Positions 46,167-55,986 of a stretch of 64,000 nucleotides of DNA are shown here, one piece after another. The notes below the pieces were generated by a model. It did not search any database, was not told the origin of the DNA, and worked only from the letters and a program-made list of their open reading frames with translations. Position 1 is the stretch's first letter. Each line of letters begins with the position of its first letter. The translations under genes and the position numbers were made by a program. Source of the stretch: Lichenicola cladoniae (lineage in GTDB: Bacteria; Pseudomonadota; Alphaproteobacteria; Acetobacterales; Acetobacteraceae); assembly GCF_013201075.1 (NCBI RefSeq), contig NZ_CP053712.1, forward strand, positions 85,790 through 149,789, given 5' to 3'.

Positions 46167-46964
46167 GGTTCTGTTGCAAAGTTTCGATCGACCGGTGCGT
46201 GATGGCTAACGGCAACGGTTATGGATCTGGAGACGATGTCAATTGCGTTCAAAGGCAGCCACTTCGAGCGCGACATTATCTTGTGGGGTGTTCGCTGGTA
46301 TGTGGCGTATCCGTTGAGCTACCGACAGGTTGAAGAGATGATAGGGGAGCGTGGCGTGAAGGTCGACCACACGACGCTGCATCGCTGGGTGTTCAGGTAT
46401 GTGCCGTTGCTGGAGAAGGCCTTCGTGGACCGCAAACGTCCGGTCGGCGGCAGCTGGCGGATGGATGAGACCTACATACGGATCAAGGGCGTGTGGAAGT
46501 ATCTGTATCGTGCAGTCGACAAGGCGGGTGCCACAGTGGGCTTCCTGTTGACCGCCAAGCGCGATCGCAAGGCGGCGCTGCGTTTCCTGTGCAAGGCTAT
46601 CACCCGACATAGGGTTCCCAAGACGATCACCATCAACAAGAGCGGCGCCAACACCGCGCCGATTGACAGCTACAACACCGAGCATGACGCCGGGATCAAA
46701 ATGCGCCAAGTCAAGTATCTCAACAACCTCGTCGAGCAGGACCACCGGGCGATCAAACAAATCACCAAGCCAATGCTCGGCTTCAAGAATTTCTGGTCAG
46801 CGGCGACCACCATTGCCGGCATCGAGATCATGCACATGATCCGCAAGGGTCAGTTACGTTCGACAGCAAAGCTGCGCCCAGCGCAGCAGTTCTACTCCCT
46901 CGCAGGATAGAAAAACCAACGTCCCAGCCCATACTCAGACACGACGAAACTTTGCAACAGAACC
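46167..46964 (+). mobile_element. IS6-family element, 798 bp
   Basis: Perfect 20-bp inverted repeats GGTTCTGTTGCAAAGTTTCG (46167-46186 and complement at 46945-46964). Flanking 8-mers differ. It truncates the phytochrome-kinase remnant on its right. Sister of the copy at 8269-9070. Confidence 0.9.
46236..46910 (+). CDS. IS6-family transposase with Asp-to-Asn at the second catalytic site
   Basis: Full-length frame (ATG 46221 or 46236). In the longer numbering D82 (MDETYIRIKG) and E172 (LVEQDHR) are intact, but the second DDE residue is N139 in TITINKSG; the sister copy has TITIDKSG. The substitution should abolish catalysis although the frame is open. Confidence 0.8.
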   Translation: MSIAFKGSHFERDIILWGVRWYVAYPLSYRQVEEMIGERGVKVDHTTLHRWVFRYVPLLEKAFVDRKRPVGGSWRMDETYIRIKGVWKYLYRAVDKAGATVGFLLTAKRDRKAALRFLCKAITRHRVPKTITINKSGANTAPIDSYNTEHDAGIKMRQVKYLNNLVEQDHRAIKQITKPMLGFKNFWSAATTIAGIEIMHMIRKGQLRSTAKLRPAQQFYSLAG

Positions 46965-46979
46965 TTCCGGCAGCGCATC

Positions 46980-48092
46980 CGGTTATGTAGCTTCGATGAT
47001 GACATCGTCGCCCTGTTTTCTCGGGAAGGTTCATTGACGACGCCTTGTCCAACCATCTGGACGAGATCGGCCGCATGATGGGCGGTGATGGCGTGGCTGT
47101 GCTGCACAGGCGCGAGCTGATCACCAGCAGTATCTGCCCCAGCGATAATGAGACTGTGCTCTCGCGGCATGGCTGGCGGATCGCGCCGTCGCACCGGTGT
47201 TTTCGACGGACAGCCTGTCGCGCGCCTACCCGGCCGGCGCCGGGTTTCAGAAACCGGTCAGTGGCGTGCTGTCGGTAACCTTGTCGGTCGACGAGCCGTG
47301 GCTGCTGCTCTGGTTTCAGGCCGAGCAGATCGAAACCGTCGAGTGGGCCGGCAACCCGCACAAGGCGCACAGTCTCGATCCCCGACTGCTGCTGACGCCG
47401 CGGGCGTCGTTCGAGGCCTGGGCTGAAATCGTCCGCGGACGTGTCCGTGCCTGGTCGCTGGCGGAGATCGAGGCGGCCACGCGGCTGCGGTCGGCGTGGC
47501 TGGACGTGCAGCAGAACCGGCGCCTGCGAGCTCAACAGCAACCTGACCAGGATCCTGCAGGACAAGGATCTCCTGCTGCAGCAGAAGGCGTTCCTGATCG
47601 GCGAGGTCAATCATCGTGTGCAAAACTGCAATCTGCTGGTCTCCACCTTCCTGGGTCTGCAGGCCAGCACATCGACCAATGTCGAGCTGCAGGAAGCCCT
47701 GGAAGAACCGCGTCGGCGCCTGACCGCCGTGGTTTTGGTGCACCGCCGGCTCTACCGCGGTGACCATGTCGAGGTGGTCGACGGCGCTCGCTACATCGAG
47801 GAGCTGCGCGCGGACACCTTCTCGTTCAAGGGTCAGGATTGGGCGAAGCACCTGACCCTGGATCTGATGCCGGTGCTGATCGCCACCGACCGGGTGGTGA
47901 CCCTGGGCCTGGTGCTGACCGAACTACTGATCAACTCCAACAAGTATGCCTATGCCGGAAGCCCAGGTCCGATCCAGATCGAGCTGAAGGAAGATCGTGC
48001 GCACATCCACATGGTGGTCTCTGACAAAGGCCTGACCAAGAACACTTTCCGCAAAGGGTTCGGCTCGCGCATCATGGAGAGGCTGGTGAAGC
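46980..48092 (+). pseudogene. Bacteriophytochrome-type HWE histidine kinase remnant
   Basis: Pieces in shifting frames: PHY-domain sequence (LDEIGRMMGGDGVAVLHR near 47050; YPAGAGFQKPVSGVLSVTLS and WAGNPHKAHSLDPRLLLTPR at 47230-47400), then the HWE kinase (FLIGEVNHRVQN with phospho-acceptor His; LVLTELLINSNKYAYAG) to FGSRIMERLVKL. At least two frameshifts. The chromophore-binding PAS-GAF part is missing at the IS6 edge and the last residues are cut by IS3. Confidence 0.75.
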
Positions 48093-48154
48093 TGAGCTGC
48101 TGCCGGTTTCGTGGACACCGAGATTAGGGTGTTTCATGAGATTGGAGGGTGGAG

Positions 48155-48445
48155 ATGGTACGGCGACAGTTCAGCCGAGAGTTCAAGCTGGAGGCGGTCC
48201 GGCTGGTCAAGGAGCGTGGTGTTTCGGTGGTGCAAGTCAGCCGAGACTTGGATGTCGGCGAAAACATCCTGCGGCGTTGGATCAAGGAGCTCACTGCGGA
48301 TCCTGGGCAGGCCTTTCCGGGTCACGGCCAGGTCAAGCCCGAGCAGCAGGAGATCGATCGGTTGCGGCGTGAGGTCGCCAAGCTCAAGGCTGAGCGCGAC
48401 ATTCTAAAAAAAGCCGCGGCCTACTTCGCGAGGGAGTTGTTGTGA
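48155..48445 (+). CDS. IS3 OrfA
   Basis: HTH/leucine-zipper protein: VRRQFSREFKLEAVRLVKER, then ENILRRWIKEL and a coiled coil (EIDRLRREVAKLKAERDIL). ATG 48155 is chosen over 48149. It overlaps OrfB (GTGA); the AAAAAA run near 48406 could allow frameshifting to OrfAB. Confidence 0.9.
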   Translation: MVRRQFSREFKLEAVRLVKERGVSVVQVSRDLDVGENILRRWIKELTADPGQAFPGHGQVKPEQQEIDRLRREVAKLKAERDILKKAAAYFARELL

Positions 48446-49302
48446 AGTTCGGCTTCATCGCGAAACATCGAGGGATCTGGCCGGTGCGGTGGCTTTGCGA
48501 GGCGCTCGATGTCTCGCGCAGTGGGTTTCATGCCTGGCTCTCCCGGTCGCCCAGTGCCCGGGCGCGCGGTGACGAGGTTCTCGGCGCCCAGATCAAGGCC
48601 AGCTTCGTCGGCAGTGACCGGACCTATGGCGCCCGGCGGGTCTGGCACGACGTGCTGGCCGAGGGGGCCGCATGCGGGCTGCACCGTGTCGAGCGGTTGA
48701 TGCGTGAGCACGCCTTGCGGGCAAGGCCACGCCGCCGGGGTCTGCCTTCGGACAAGGGCACCCGGCACGAAGCGGCAGACAACGTGCTGGATCGCCAGTT
48801 CGACGCCACGACGCCAAACCAGAAGTGGATCGCCGACTTCACCTATCTCTGGACAGCCGAGGGCTGGCTCTACGTAGCGGCCGTCATCGACCTGTTTTCA
48901 CGCCGCGTGGTGGGCTGGTCGATGAGCGCGACCATGACCGCCCAGCTCGTCGCGGATGCGCTGATGATGGCGATCTGGCGCCGCGGTAAACCAAACGCGC
49001 TGCTCCACCACTCGGATCAGGGAAGCCAATATAGCAGTGAGCAGTTTCAGAAGCTCCTAGTGGATCACGGCGTCACATGCAGCATGAGCCGGTCGGGTAA
49101 CGTCTGGGACAATGCAGCGATGGAGAGCTTCTTCTCCTCGCTGAAAACCGAGCGAACAGCTCGCAAGGTGTATCGCACCCGGGACCAGGCCCGGGCTGAC
49201 GTGTTCGATTACATCGAGCGGTTCTACAACCCGCGCCGACGCCACTCGACCATCGGATATCTGAGCCCTATGGAGTTCGAGCGTATCAAAGCGTCAGCTT
49301 AA
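48442..49302 (+). CDS. IS3 OrfB transposase
   Basis: 286 aa from GTG 48442. HTH_21 region (YGARRVWHDVLAEG), then an rve core with all three acidic residues: WIADFTYLW, HHSDQGSQYSS and AAMESFFSSLKTE. C-terminus YNPRRRHSTIGYLSPMEFE. Apparently functional. Confidence 0.9.
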   Translation: MKFGFIAKHRGIWPVRWLCEALDVSRSGFHAWLSRSPSARARGDEVLGAQIKASFVGSDRTYGARRVWHDVLAEGAACGLHRVERLMREHALRARPRRRGLPSDKGTRHEAADNVLDRQFDATTPNQKWIADFTYLWTAEGWLYVAAVIDLFSRRVVGWSMSATMTAQLVADALMMAIWRRGKPNALLHHSDQGSQYSSEQFQKLLVDHGVTCSMSRSGNVWDNAAMESFFSSLKTERTARKVYRTRDQARADVFDYIERFYNPRRRHSTIGYLSPMEFERIKASA

Positions 49303-49336
49303 GTTGTGTGTCCACAGAACCGGCAGCAGCTCAGAC

Positions 49337-49573
49337 AGCTACCCGATCGATACACTGAAGATTGACAGAGCCTTTGTGCTTGGCATGATCGAGCGACCTC
49401 GAACCCGAGCGCTGGTGGAAATGGTCACCACTTTGGCGAAGGCACTCGATCTGGATGTGGTTGCCGAAAGAGTGGAAACAGAGGCGCAGTTCCAGGCTCT
49501 GATCGCCATGGGATGCCACCATTTCCAGGGCTACCATCTGTCGCGACCACTCTCATTTGCCGATGCCATGTAA
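49337..49573 (+). pseudogene. C-terminal EAL-domain fragment
   Basis: Begins at the IS3 edge with YPIDTLKIDRAFVLGM, then LDVVAERVETEAQFQALI (normally AEGVE) and FQGYHLSRPLS. Only the last 80 residues of a c-di-GMP phosphodiesterase domain remain. Confidence 0.8.
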
Positions 49574-50081
49574 GCCTCCAGAAGCGATCCAGCCTAACGG
49601 TAGCTTGTAGCGACACACACGCCTTGAACTCGACCGAACATCATGTTCGCTTGCCTGCCATCGGTCCGTCCTCTCGTCAGGGCGAGCCGAGTTTCGGTCA
49701 CCTGTCCAAGATCCGGGAACCGCCTTGCTTGGAGCGTTTGCCACACGGTGGAGAGCATGCATCACAGCTAGGACCTCGGTCACGGCCGAATTTTCGTCGG
49801 TCTTGTTTATCCCGAAAGCCTTGATTCGCGCGCCAGGGGACTGCTAGCTGCCTGTTCTTGTAATAAATAACGTCTTACCTTCGCCATATCGCCACGTGCG
49901 TCTCAGAAAACGGATCAAAACATCAAAGCAATTGCGCCGGAATTGGACCCTAAGAGGAAGACACATTCTCAGAATTGGCCTTATGCTATTTGTTTGGACG
50001 GTCATGAGAAAGTGGATTTCGTCGATTACTTCGTTTTTATAAGTGACTGTGTTATAGTCGGCTTTTGAAAGTCGTTCAGTT
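49574..50081. other. Intergenic region, promoter of the GGDEF-EAL gene
   Basis: About 500 bp. The right half (49850-50080) is AT-rich and probably holds the promoter. No gene, IS end or hairpin was recognised. Confidence 0.4.
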
Positions 50082-52415
50082 GTGAGCATTTCTCCGCCTA
50101 ACGCTGTCATCCCTACAACCAAGGCCCTCAACGTTCCGAATGAGAGCGGCCCTGCTGTCGGTCTAGGTCTTTCCCAAATCGTACGGAGTGCGGCTCATGC
50201 GGCAGAATGTCCGGTTGCGGTGCTATGCCAGGCGACTGCTTCGGGTACATACCAGGTGATTACGTCGTTCGGCGTCGAAGACCTACGAACCCATAGAGTC
50301 CTCGAAACAATACTCGGCCAAGCGGCAGTATTATTTAAGGATGCAATTCTTATCCTGAACGACACAACAACCCGGTGTGGTCTGGACGGTCTCCCGGTTG
50401 CGACGCTCTCCACAGGCGCATCACTAGCTAGGTTCCTAGCGGCTTTCCTCGTGCCAAGCCGGGACAACGCCCTTCCTCACGTGCTGGTGGTCGCTAACGT
50501 AGCACCCCATGCTGGTCTGAGCGCTGCAAAGATCTATGTGCTCCGTACCCATGCCGCCCAGATCGCGTCCTTGCTGGAAATGCGATTGCTTCGTGAAAGT
50601 CTCGATGCCGCTGATCTTCTTGTCGGCTCCCAATCAAACAACGAACGTCTTCGGATGCTCGAATCTGTGGTGATTAACGCGAACGACGCGGTGCTGATAA
50701 CCGAGGCCGAACCGATTGACTTGCCTGGCCCTCGGATCGTCTACTGCAATAAAGCATTTACCAGAACTACAGGTTACTCGGAGACTGAAATACTTGGTAG
50801 GACGCCGCGTCTGCTGCAATCGCCTGGTACCAACCGGACGACGCTTGATAAGTTGCGTGGCGCATTGTCGCGTTGGGAGCCCATTGAGGTCGAACTACTC
50901 AACATGCACAAAGACGGAACGGAGTTCTGGGTAGAGCTTAGCATTGTTCCGGTTGCTAATGAAAAGGGTTGGTTTACTCACTGGGTTTCGGTTCAACGCG
51001 ACGTCAGTGATCGAAAGACCGCCGAGGAAACTGCGACCCGGGCGCGGGTCGCCGAGGCGGAGAACCTCATATTGGAGGCCGAGATCATCGAGCGCAAGCG
51101 CGTGGAGGCTCAGCTCTTCTACGCAGCATTTCATGACGACCTGACGAAGCTACGCAATCGCGCCTTCCTAATGGATCGGCTGACCATCGCTCTGGCGCGC
51201 ACGAAGATCGAGCCGAAGTTTCGATGTGCCGTGCTCTTCATGGATTTGGATCGCTTCAAGCTTGTCAACGACAGCCTGGGCCATAGAGCTGGCGATCTCC
51301 TTCTCATGGAGGTGGCCGAGCGGTTACGCAGCTGCATCCGCCCACAAGACACGCTTGCCCGGTTGGGAGGCGACGAGTTCGCGCTCCTTATCGAGGGCAC
51401 AGACGAGCCGACGTTCGTCATCACGCTGACCGAGCGAATCATCAAGACGATGCGGCGACCATTATGGGTAGGGAAGCAAGAGGTGTTCTCCTCCTGCAGC
51501 ATCGGCGTGGTCTATGCAACAACGCGATACGACTATCCTGAAGAAGTTCTGCGTGACGCTGACATCGCCATGTATCAGGCAAAGCGACACGACATTGGCG
51601 GCTACGCGATGTTCACCGCAACAATGCACGAAAGTCTTGTTTCCGCACTCGAGTTGCGGACCGACTTGCAAAATGCCGTCGCCCGTAACGAATTCTACCT
51701 CGTTTATCAGACTATCCATGACACGGCGACTGGTAAAATTACTGGGGTTGAAGCGTTGATCCGCTGGAAGCACCCAAAGCGGGGCATTGTGACCCCGGTC
51801 GCCTTCATCGGCACGGCCGAGGAAATGGGCTTGATCCGCAGTATCGGACGCTGGGTACTGCAGGAGGCATGTACTCAGATGCGTACGTGGCGCGACCGTC
51901 TCCCTGGCCTGGACCTCAGACTGAGTGTGAATACATCTGCTGAGGAGTTGAAGGATCCACAATTTACGATAGAGCTACAGGATATTTTGACTAAGACAGG
52001 GCTTGATCCACATACACTACAGATCGAGGTCACGGAGAGTATATTCCTTGAAAACCCTGAAATCGTCGGCAAGACCTTGAGCAGCATCAGGGCCCTCGGT
52101 GTACGCATTGCATTAGACGATTTCGGCACTGGTTATTCGTCTCTGAGCTACCTCGATCGTTATGCAATGGACACGATCAAAATTGACCGCTTGTTCGTGA
52201 CACGTATGTCAACGGAACCGCGCACGATGGCCATTATTGGAACCATCGTTGCACTGGGACGCGTGCTCGACCTAGAGATTGTCGCAGAAGGGATTGAAGA
52301 TAGCACACAGTTGAAAGCACTGCTAGATGTAGGCTGTGGGTCCGTCCAGGGCTACCTGTTAAGTCACCCGCTGGATGCAAACGACATGGAGGAGTTTATT
52401 GCTCAGCAGCTGTAA
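50082..52415 (+). CDS. GAF-PAS-GGDEF-EAL c-di-GMP turnover protein
   Basis: 777 aa from GTG 50082, soluble. GAF-like N-terminus (about 25-175); PAS/PAC (about 195-315, NANDAVLITEAEP, VQRDVSDRK); coiled linker; GGDEF domain with intact GGDEF and an I-site RPQD five residues before it; EAL domain with VEALIRWKHP, ALDDFGTGYSS, IKIDRLF and AEGIED. Both catalytic sites look complete, so it could be bifunctional. The PAS has GRTPRLLQS instead of the LOV Cys motif GRNCRFLQ, so it is not a blue-light LOV sensor. Possibly related to the lost EAL gene next door. Confidence 0.9.
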   Translation: MSISPPNAVIPTTKALNVPNESGPAVGLGLSQIVRSAAHAAECPVAVLCQATASGTYQVITSFGVEDLRTHRVLETILGQAAVLFKDAILILNDTTTRCGLDGLPVATLSTGASLARFLAAFLVPSRDNALPHVLVVANVAPHAGLSAAKIYVLRTHAAQIASLLEMRLLRESLDAADLLVGSQSNNERLRMLESVVINANDAVLITEAEPIDLPGPRIVYCNKAFTRTTGYSETEILGRTPRLLQSPGTNRTTLDKLRGALSRWEPIEVELLNMHKDGTEFWVELSIVPVANEKGWFTHWVSVQRDVSDRKTAEETATRARVAEAENLILEAEIIERKRVEAQLFYAAFHDDLTKLRNRAFLMDRLTIALARTKIEPKFRCAVLFMDLDRFKLVNDSLGHRAGDLLLMEVAERLRSCIRPQDTLARLGGDEFALLIEGTDEPTFVITLTERIIKTMRRPLWVGKQEVFSSCSIGVVYATTRYDYPEEVLRDADIAMYQAKRHDIGGYAMFTATMHESLVSALELRTDLQNAVARNEFYLVYQTIHDTATGKITGVEALIRWKHPKRGIVTPVAFIGTAEEMGLIRSIGRWVLQEACTQMRTWRDRLPGLDLRLSVNTSAEELKDPQFTIELQDILTKTGLDPHTLQIEVTESIFLENPEIVGKTLSSIRALGVRIALDDFGTGYSSLSYLDRYAMDTIKIDRLFVTRMSTEPRTMAIIGTIVALGRVLDLEIVAEGIEDSTQLKALLDVGCGSVQGYLLSHPLDANDMEEFIAQQL

Positions 52416-52527
52416 ACTTTTGCGGAAGGCGTAGTGATGGCATCTGCTAGTTCGAAACCGTTCGACTCGACCTTGATGAATAATTATGTCGGACTTTGAT
52501 TTCAGCTTCGGGGGTTCCCCATCAGTC

Positions 52528-52563
52528 TAAGAGTGCCTTTCAAAACCTCTTCTGCAGCGTGTT
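52528..52563. repeat. Solo end of the 30.5-kb IS5 element
   Basis: 36 bp starting TAAGAGTGCCTTTCAAAACC match the left end at 30488-30523 with one mismatch, then stop at the terminal repeat of an IS6-like remnant. A deletion scar. Confidence 0.75.
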
Positions 52564-53130
52564 GGTTCTGTCAGCCCTCGCGCCAGCGACGGATCGGGTG
52601 GCTGTTCGGTGGCTGATGTAGCGTCGCCAGCCTTGGGACGGGCAGGATATTGGGATGAAGTGCGTGTGCTGTGGCTCGGACTCAGTGACCGAGCGGCCCG
52701 ACCTGACGGCACGCGGCTACCGGCGGTTCCGCTGTCGGGGCTGTGGGAGGCAGTTCAGCGAGCGCAGCGCAGGCGTGCTGAACCGGAGCTGCCTGCACAG
52801 CGACGTCATTGCCTTCGTGGTGTTTTGCCGGCTCCGCTACCGGCTGACGCTGCGCGACCTGAGCGAGATCATGGCGCTGCGTGGGATCGACGTGAGCTAC
52901 GAGGCCGTTCGTGACTGGGAGGCAAAGCTGCTGCCGGTCATGGGCGACGCGCTCCGCCAACGCCGCCGCGGCACCGGACGGCAATCCGGCGTGAGCTGGT
53001 ATGTCGACGAGACCTACCTGAAGGTCCGCGGCCGCTGGTGCTACCTCTACCGGGCGGTCGACCGGGACGGGAACCTGATCGACGCCATGTTGAGCGAGCA
53101 TCGGGACATGAAGGCCGCCAAAGCGTTATC
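52564..53130 (+). pseudogene. IS6-like transposase with zinc ribbon, truncated
   Basis: Begins with the terminal repeat GGTTCTGTCAGCC. The frame from 52655 has a zinc ribbon (CVCCGS ... FRCRGCGRQFSE), then YVDETYLKVRGRWCYLYRAV (first Asp), and breaks after SEHRDMKAAK. The second half is missing where another IS fragment begins. Confidence 0.75.
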
Positions 53131-53222
53131 CGCAGACCAGCCTCATAGGCCAGCCAGTTCATGACCCGGCGACGGGCTTTCGGGATGTGGTGGCGGCGAA
53201 ACGCGTTGTGCTTGAAGGGCAT
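53130..53222 (-). pseudogene. N-terminal scrap of an IS5-type transposase
   Basis: Minus strand from 53222: MPFKHNAFRRHHIPKARRRV and NWLAYEAGLR, matching the start of the transposase type at 44790 (VPFKASAAQHHYIPGQRHRV). About 31 codons only. Confidence 0.65.
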
Positions 53223-53304
53223 CCCAGACCTTTATCAGGCTAGGAGGACCGCGTCAGCCGACCGGTCCATGCACCAACACCGGACACTGCGGCAGTGCTT
53301 TCAA

Positions 53305-54399
53305 TTACGTGCGCTGCATCGCGTAGTAGGCTGCAAAGAACAATGACAGCGTTATCAGGTATAGCAGTCCGATCCATCCCGTATCCACCAAAATGCCCTG
53401 GCCTGGCAGATGTAGCCGCTGCTGCATTGGCGTCATGCCGCGTAACACGACGATGGCAAGCGTCGCCAGAATCACAAGGTGTCCGAACACGTCAAGACCA
53501 CCGAACGCGGGCATTGCGGCAATGAAAATCACCGCATAGGCCGCACCGCCTAGGCGCAGCAGCCCTCGACCGGTGACCAGGTAGAAGGCGAGCGTGAACT
53601 CCACGAAGCCAGCAATCACCGTGACCAGTGTGGCTGGCAGCCCCATGGCAATACTCGGATGGGTGGCAATCACTGCGATCGTCCATTGTGGGTAAAGGAA
53701 CTTCTCGATAGCGGTCCACGCGAGGCTGAAAGCAAGGCCGCCAGTCAATAGAGGCTCGCGGAAGAGCACGAGACGGATTGACTGTAGCGATAACGAGGCG
53801 AGATAGATCGCCAGACACAGCAGGAACAGGTAGTCGATGAGGTGGAAGACGCCGTAGCGGCGCATCGCATCCAAGTACAGCACAAGCACACCGAAGCCCG
53901 ATAAAATACAAGTTCGACGCCAGACCAGGAAGAAGGCGATCAGGAACTGCGTCGTCGCAATCCAGGATGCGTGGGTCGTAAGCTCTGGTGTCAGAATCAT
54001 ACGGCCGGCGGCGGATGCGCAGATAAAATATGCGCCAGCTGCCGCCCGTACAAGCCGTTGCTCTGTCGGCGCGCTTGATAGACCACTGCTGAGCCAAGCG
54101 GGCCAACGCAGCGCGATCCAGCCATCGAGTAGGAAGCCCAACAGGAGCAGCAGCAAGAACAGTCCGAATACTGATAGGAACGTCGGCGACATCACAATGG
54201 CGAACGGTACCGGCGCAGTGTGCACGTCGGTGAGCGTAAACCATTTCACGTGCGCTAAAGCCCGTTGCGGAAGCAGCAACGCAATCATGAGCGACGTAAG
54301 GGCACTCAGAGTAGCCGTGCCTATGCCAGGCCGTTGGCCCCACGCATTCAGAAGTATCATCACTGGTTCCGTTCGATCGCTGCCTAGAACTACTGACAT
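53305..54399 (-). CDS. Multi-pass membrane protein (DoxX/MauE-like), function unknown
   Basis: 364 aa with about 9-10 predicted TM segments. After an N-terminal TM comes AHVKWFTLTDVHTAPVPF, a conserved-looking periplasmic segment, then long hydrophobic helices (FLSVFGLFLLLLLLGFLLD). The second half resembles DoxX/MauE four-helix proteins. I recall AHVKW-type proteins near copper or thiol-stress genes, but no such partner is present here. It stands between inverted IS6-like remnants. Function not assigned. Confidence 0.7.
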   Translation of the reverse strand: MSVVLGSDRTEPVMILLNAWGQRPGIGTATLSALTSLMIALLLPQRALAHVKWFTLTDVHTAPVPFAIVMSPTFLSVFGLFLLLLLLGFLLDGWIALRWPAWLSSGLSSAPTEQRLVRAAAGAYFICASAAGRMILTPELTTHASWIATTQFLIAFFLVWRRTCILSGFGVLVLYLDAMRRYGVFHLIDYLFLLCLAIYLASLSLQSIRLVLFREPLLTGGLAFSLAWTAIEKFLYPQWTIAVIATHPSIAMGLPATLVTVIAGFVEFTLAFYLVTGRGLLRLGGAAYAVIFIAAMPAFGGLDVFGHLVILATLAIVVLRGMTPMQQRLHLPGQGILVDTGWIGLLYLITLSLFFAAYYAMQRT

Positions 54400-54435
54400 T
54401 GCCGAGCAACGGATGCAGCCGGGTCTTTAAACATT

Positions 54436-54715
54436 TTATGCTGCGTCGAGCGGTGCTGATCCAGCACCCGGCAGGCGAAGCGCTTCGAGAGGTCTAGCGT
54501 CGCCGTTACGTGCTGCACGCCCGACGACGAGCAGCGCTTGGTAGTTTCCCGACGCAGGCTCCTTCAACACCAGCTTCTCGAGCGTCAGGTCCGCTACCGC
54601 CCTGCGCAGGCGGCCACTCTTCTGCGCCAGCAGCTTTAGCCGCTTCACCTGGTTCAGCTTCAGGCTGCAATCTTCAGCACGCCACCGGTAGTAGGTCGTC
54701 TCCGTCCCCTGATTG
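54436..54715 (-). pseudogene. IS3-type OrfA/OrfB junction remnant
   Basis: Minus strand: TYYRWRAEDCSLKLNQVKRL, then VADLTLEKLVLKEPASGN (OrfA C-terminus), followed in another frame by the ACRVLDQHRSTQH start of OrfB at about 54440-54480. Frameshifted scrap. Confidence 0.65.
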
Positions 54716-54726
54716 CCCGAACCGCT

Positions 54727-55210
54727 TCAGTCACCGGCTCGCCCTCGGACCGTCAGATCGGTCTTATCGACGTACAAGCTGCTCGTACAGCCGCGCCGCA
54801 CGCTACGGCCGTGCTTTCGCAGTGCGTCCCCCAAGATCGGCAGAAGCTTTGCTACCCAGTCACGATTGGGCTTATAGGTGACCTCGGTCCCGCGCAGCGC
54901 CAGGATCTCAAGCGAGTCACGCTGGGTCAGCCGGTAGCGCCGCCGGCAGAACACCACGAAGGCGATGATGTCGCTGGGCAGAGAGATCTGTTTAAGAACC
55001 CGCTGCTGCGCTCGTTCAACTGCCGCCCACAGGTCCAACAGCGGAACAGCCGGTAGCCGCCCGTCATCACCTCCGACCGTCCTGTAACGGCAGCAGACCC
55101 AAGGCACACGCGGCTTATCCTGATAACCCGCCCGTTGCCATGACGGGCGATGCTACGTCAACCATCCAGCGGCTACCAGATCCGTCATTGGCTCAAAGGC
55201 TGACAGAGCC
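54727..55210 (-). pseudogene. IS6-like zinc-ribbon transposase remnant, inverted copy
   Basis: Outer repeat GGCTGACAGAGCC at 55198-55210 is the inverse of the one at 52564. The minus-strand frame (55107 to 54727) reads SDIIAFVVFCRRRYRLTQRD and YVDKTDLTVRGR, where the first catalytic Asp box DETYLKVRGR is altered to DKTDLTVRGR. Decayed and truncated. Confidence 0.7.
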
Positions 55211-55237
55211 ATGCCGACGAAGTAAGGATCCACGGTG

Positions 55238-55966
55238 TCAGAGCTCGACGCTGCTGGGCAGGATGACGAGGTCGCGCACTGTGATACCTTTTGTGCGCGT
55301 CAGCATGAACACCACCGCCTCGGCCACCTCGCTGGGCTGCATCAGGCTGCCATTCGCGAGCGCCTCCTCCATCTTCGCCTTCGGCCAGTCCGCAAGTAAC
55401 GCGGTGACCACGGGACCCGGCAGCACCGCGCCCATCCGCACGCCGTGCGGCGCGAGCTGACGGCGCGTCGCGTGCACGAAGCCCTGCACGGCGTATTTCG
55501 ATGCGACGTAGATCGGCTCCCAGACCACCGGCACAACACCGGCGATGGAAGACGTGAAAATGATGTCGCCGGAGCCTTGCGCGATCAGATGCGGTACCAC
55601 CGCATGGACCGACCGAAAAGAAGCGGCAACGTTAAGATTGAGAAGGCGATCCCAAGCATCCGGATCGCCGTCGGCAATGGCGCCACCGATATAAGTGCCC
55701 GCGTTCGCATGAAAGATGTCGAGGCCGCCTGCAAGATCGAGGATGCGCGGCAGGATGCTGGACACGTCGGCGGGGTTGAGCAGGTCGACGGTGAGCGACA
55801 TCGCTCCTGCGCCGAGCTCCGTGCAGAGCTCGCGGAGCCTGTCCGCCGCCCGGTCAATCATCACCACGCGACACCCCTCGGCGAGGAGATGGCGGGTGCA
55901 TTCGAGGCCGATGCCGGACGCGGCACCGGTGATGGCGGCGACCTTGCCGCTGATCGAGGAAGCCAT
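55238..55966 (-). CDS. rbtD: Ribitol 2-dehydrogenase-like SDR
   Basis: 242 aa. TGAASGIG (14-21), HANAG, catalytic Ser in FTSSIAGVV and YVASK (Tyr/Lys). Segments such as [20 protein letters not shown] and [11 protein letters not shown] closely follow rhizobial ribitol dehydrogenases. It would oxidise ribitol to D-ribulose with NAD+. Last gene of the binding protein-ATPase-permease operon, 20 bp after the permease. A D-ribulokinase is not in the window. Confidence 0.85.
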   Translation of the reverse strand: MASSISGKVAAITGAASGIGLECTRHLLAEGCRVVMIDRAADRLRELCTELGAGAMSLTVDLLNPADVSSILPRILDLAGGLDIFHANAGTYIGGAIADGDPDAWDRLLNLNVAASFRSVHAVVPHLIAQGSGDIIFTSSIAGVVPVVWEPIYVASKYAVQGFVHATRRQLAPHGVRMGAVLPGPVVTALLADWPKAKMEEALANGSLMQPSEVAEAVVFMLTRTKGITVRDLVILPSSVEL

Positions 55967-55986
55967 GATGAACCCTTCGTGATGCG

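Larger units (their letters stand above)
48093..49333 (+). mobile_element. IS3-family element, about 1.24 kb
   Basis: Long imperfect inverted repeats beginning TGAGCTGCTGCCGGTT at the left (48093) and ending AACCGGCAGCAGCTCA at 49333; about 24 of 26 positions pair. Both ORFs are intact. No matching short direct repeat flanks it, and the flanks come from different genes (kinase and EAL), so a deletion or recombination between copies is likely. Confidence 0.85.

Noticed and set aside
50082..52415. LOV blue-light sensor in the GGDEF-EAL protein
   Set aside because: The flavin-binding Cys motif is absent (GRTPRLLQS).
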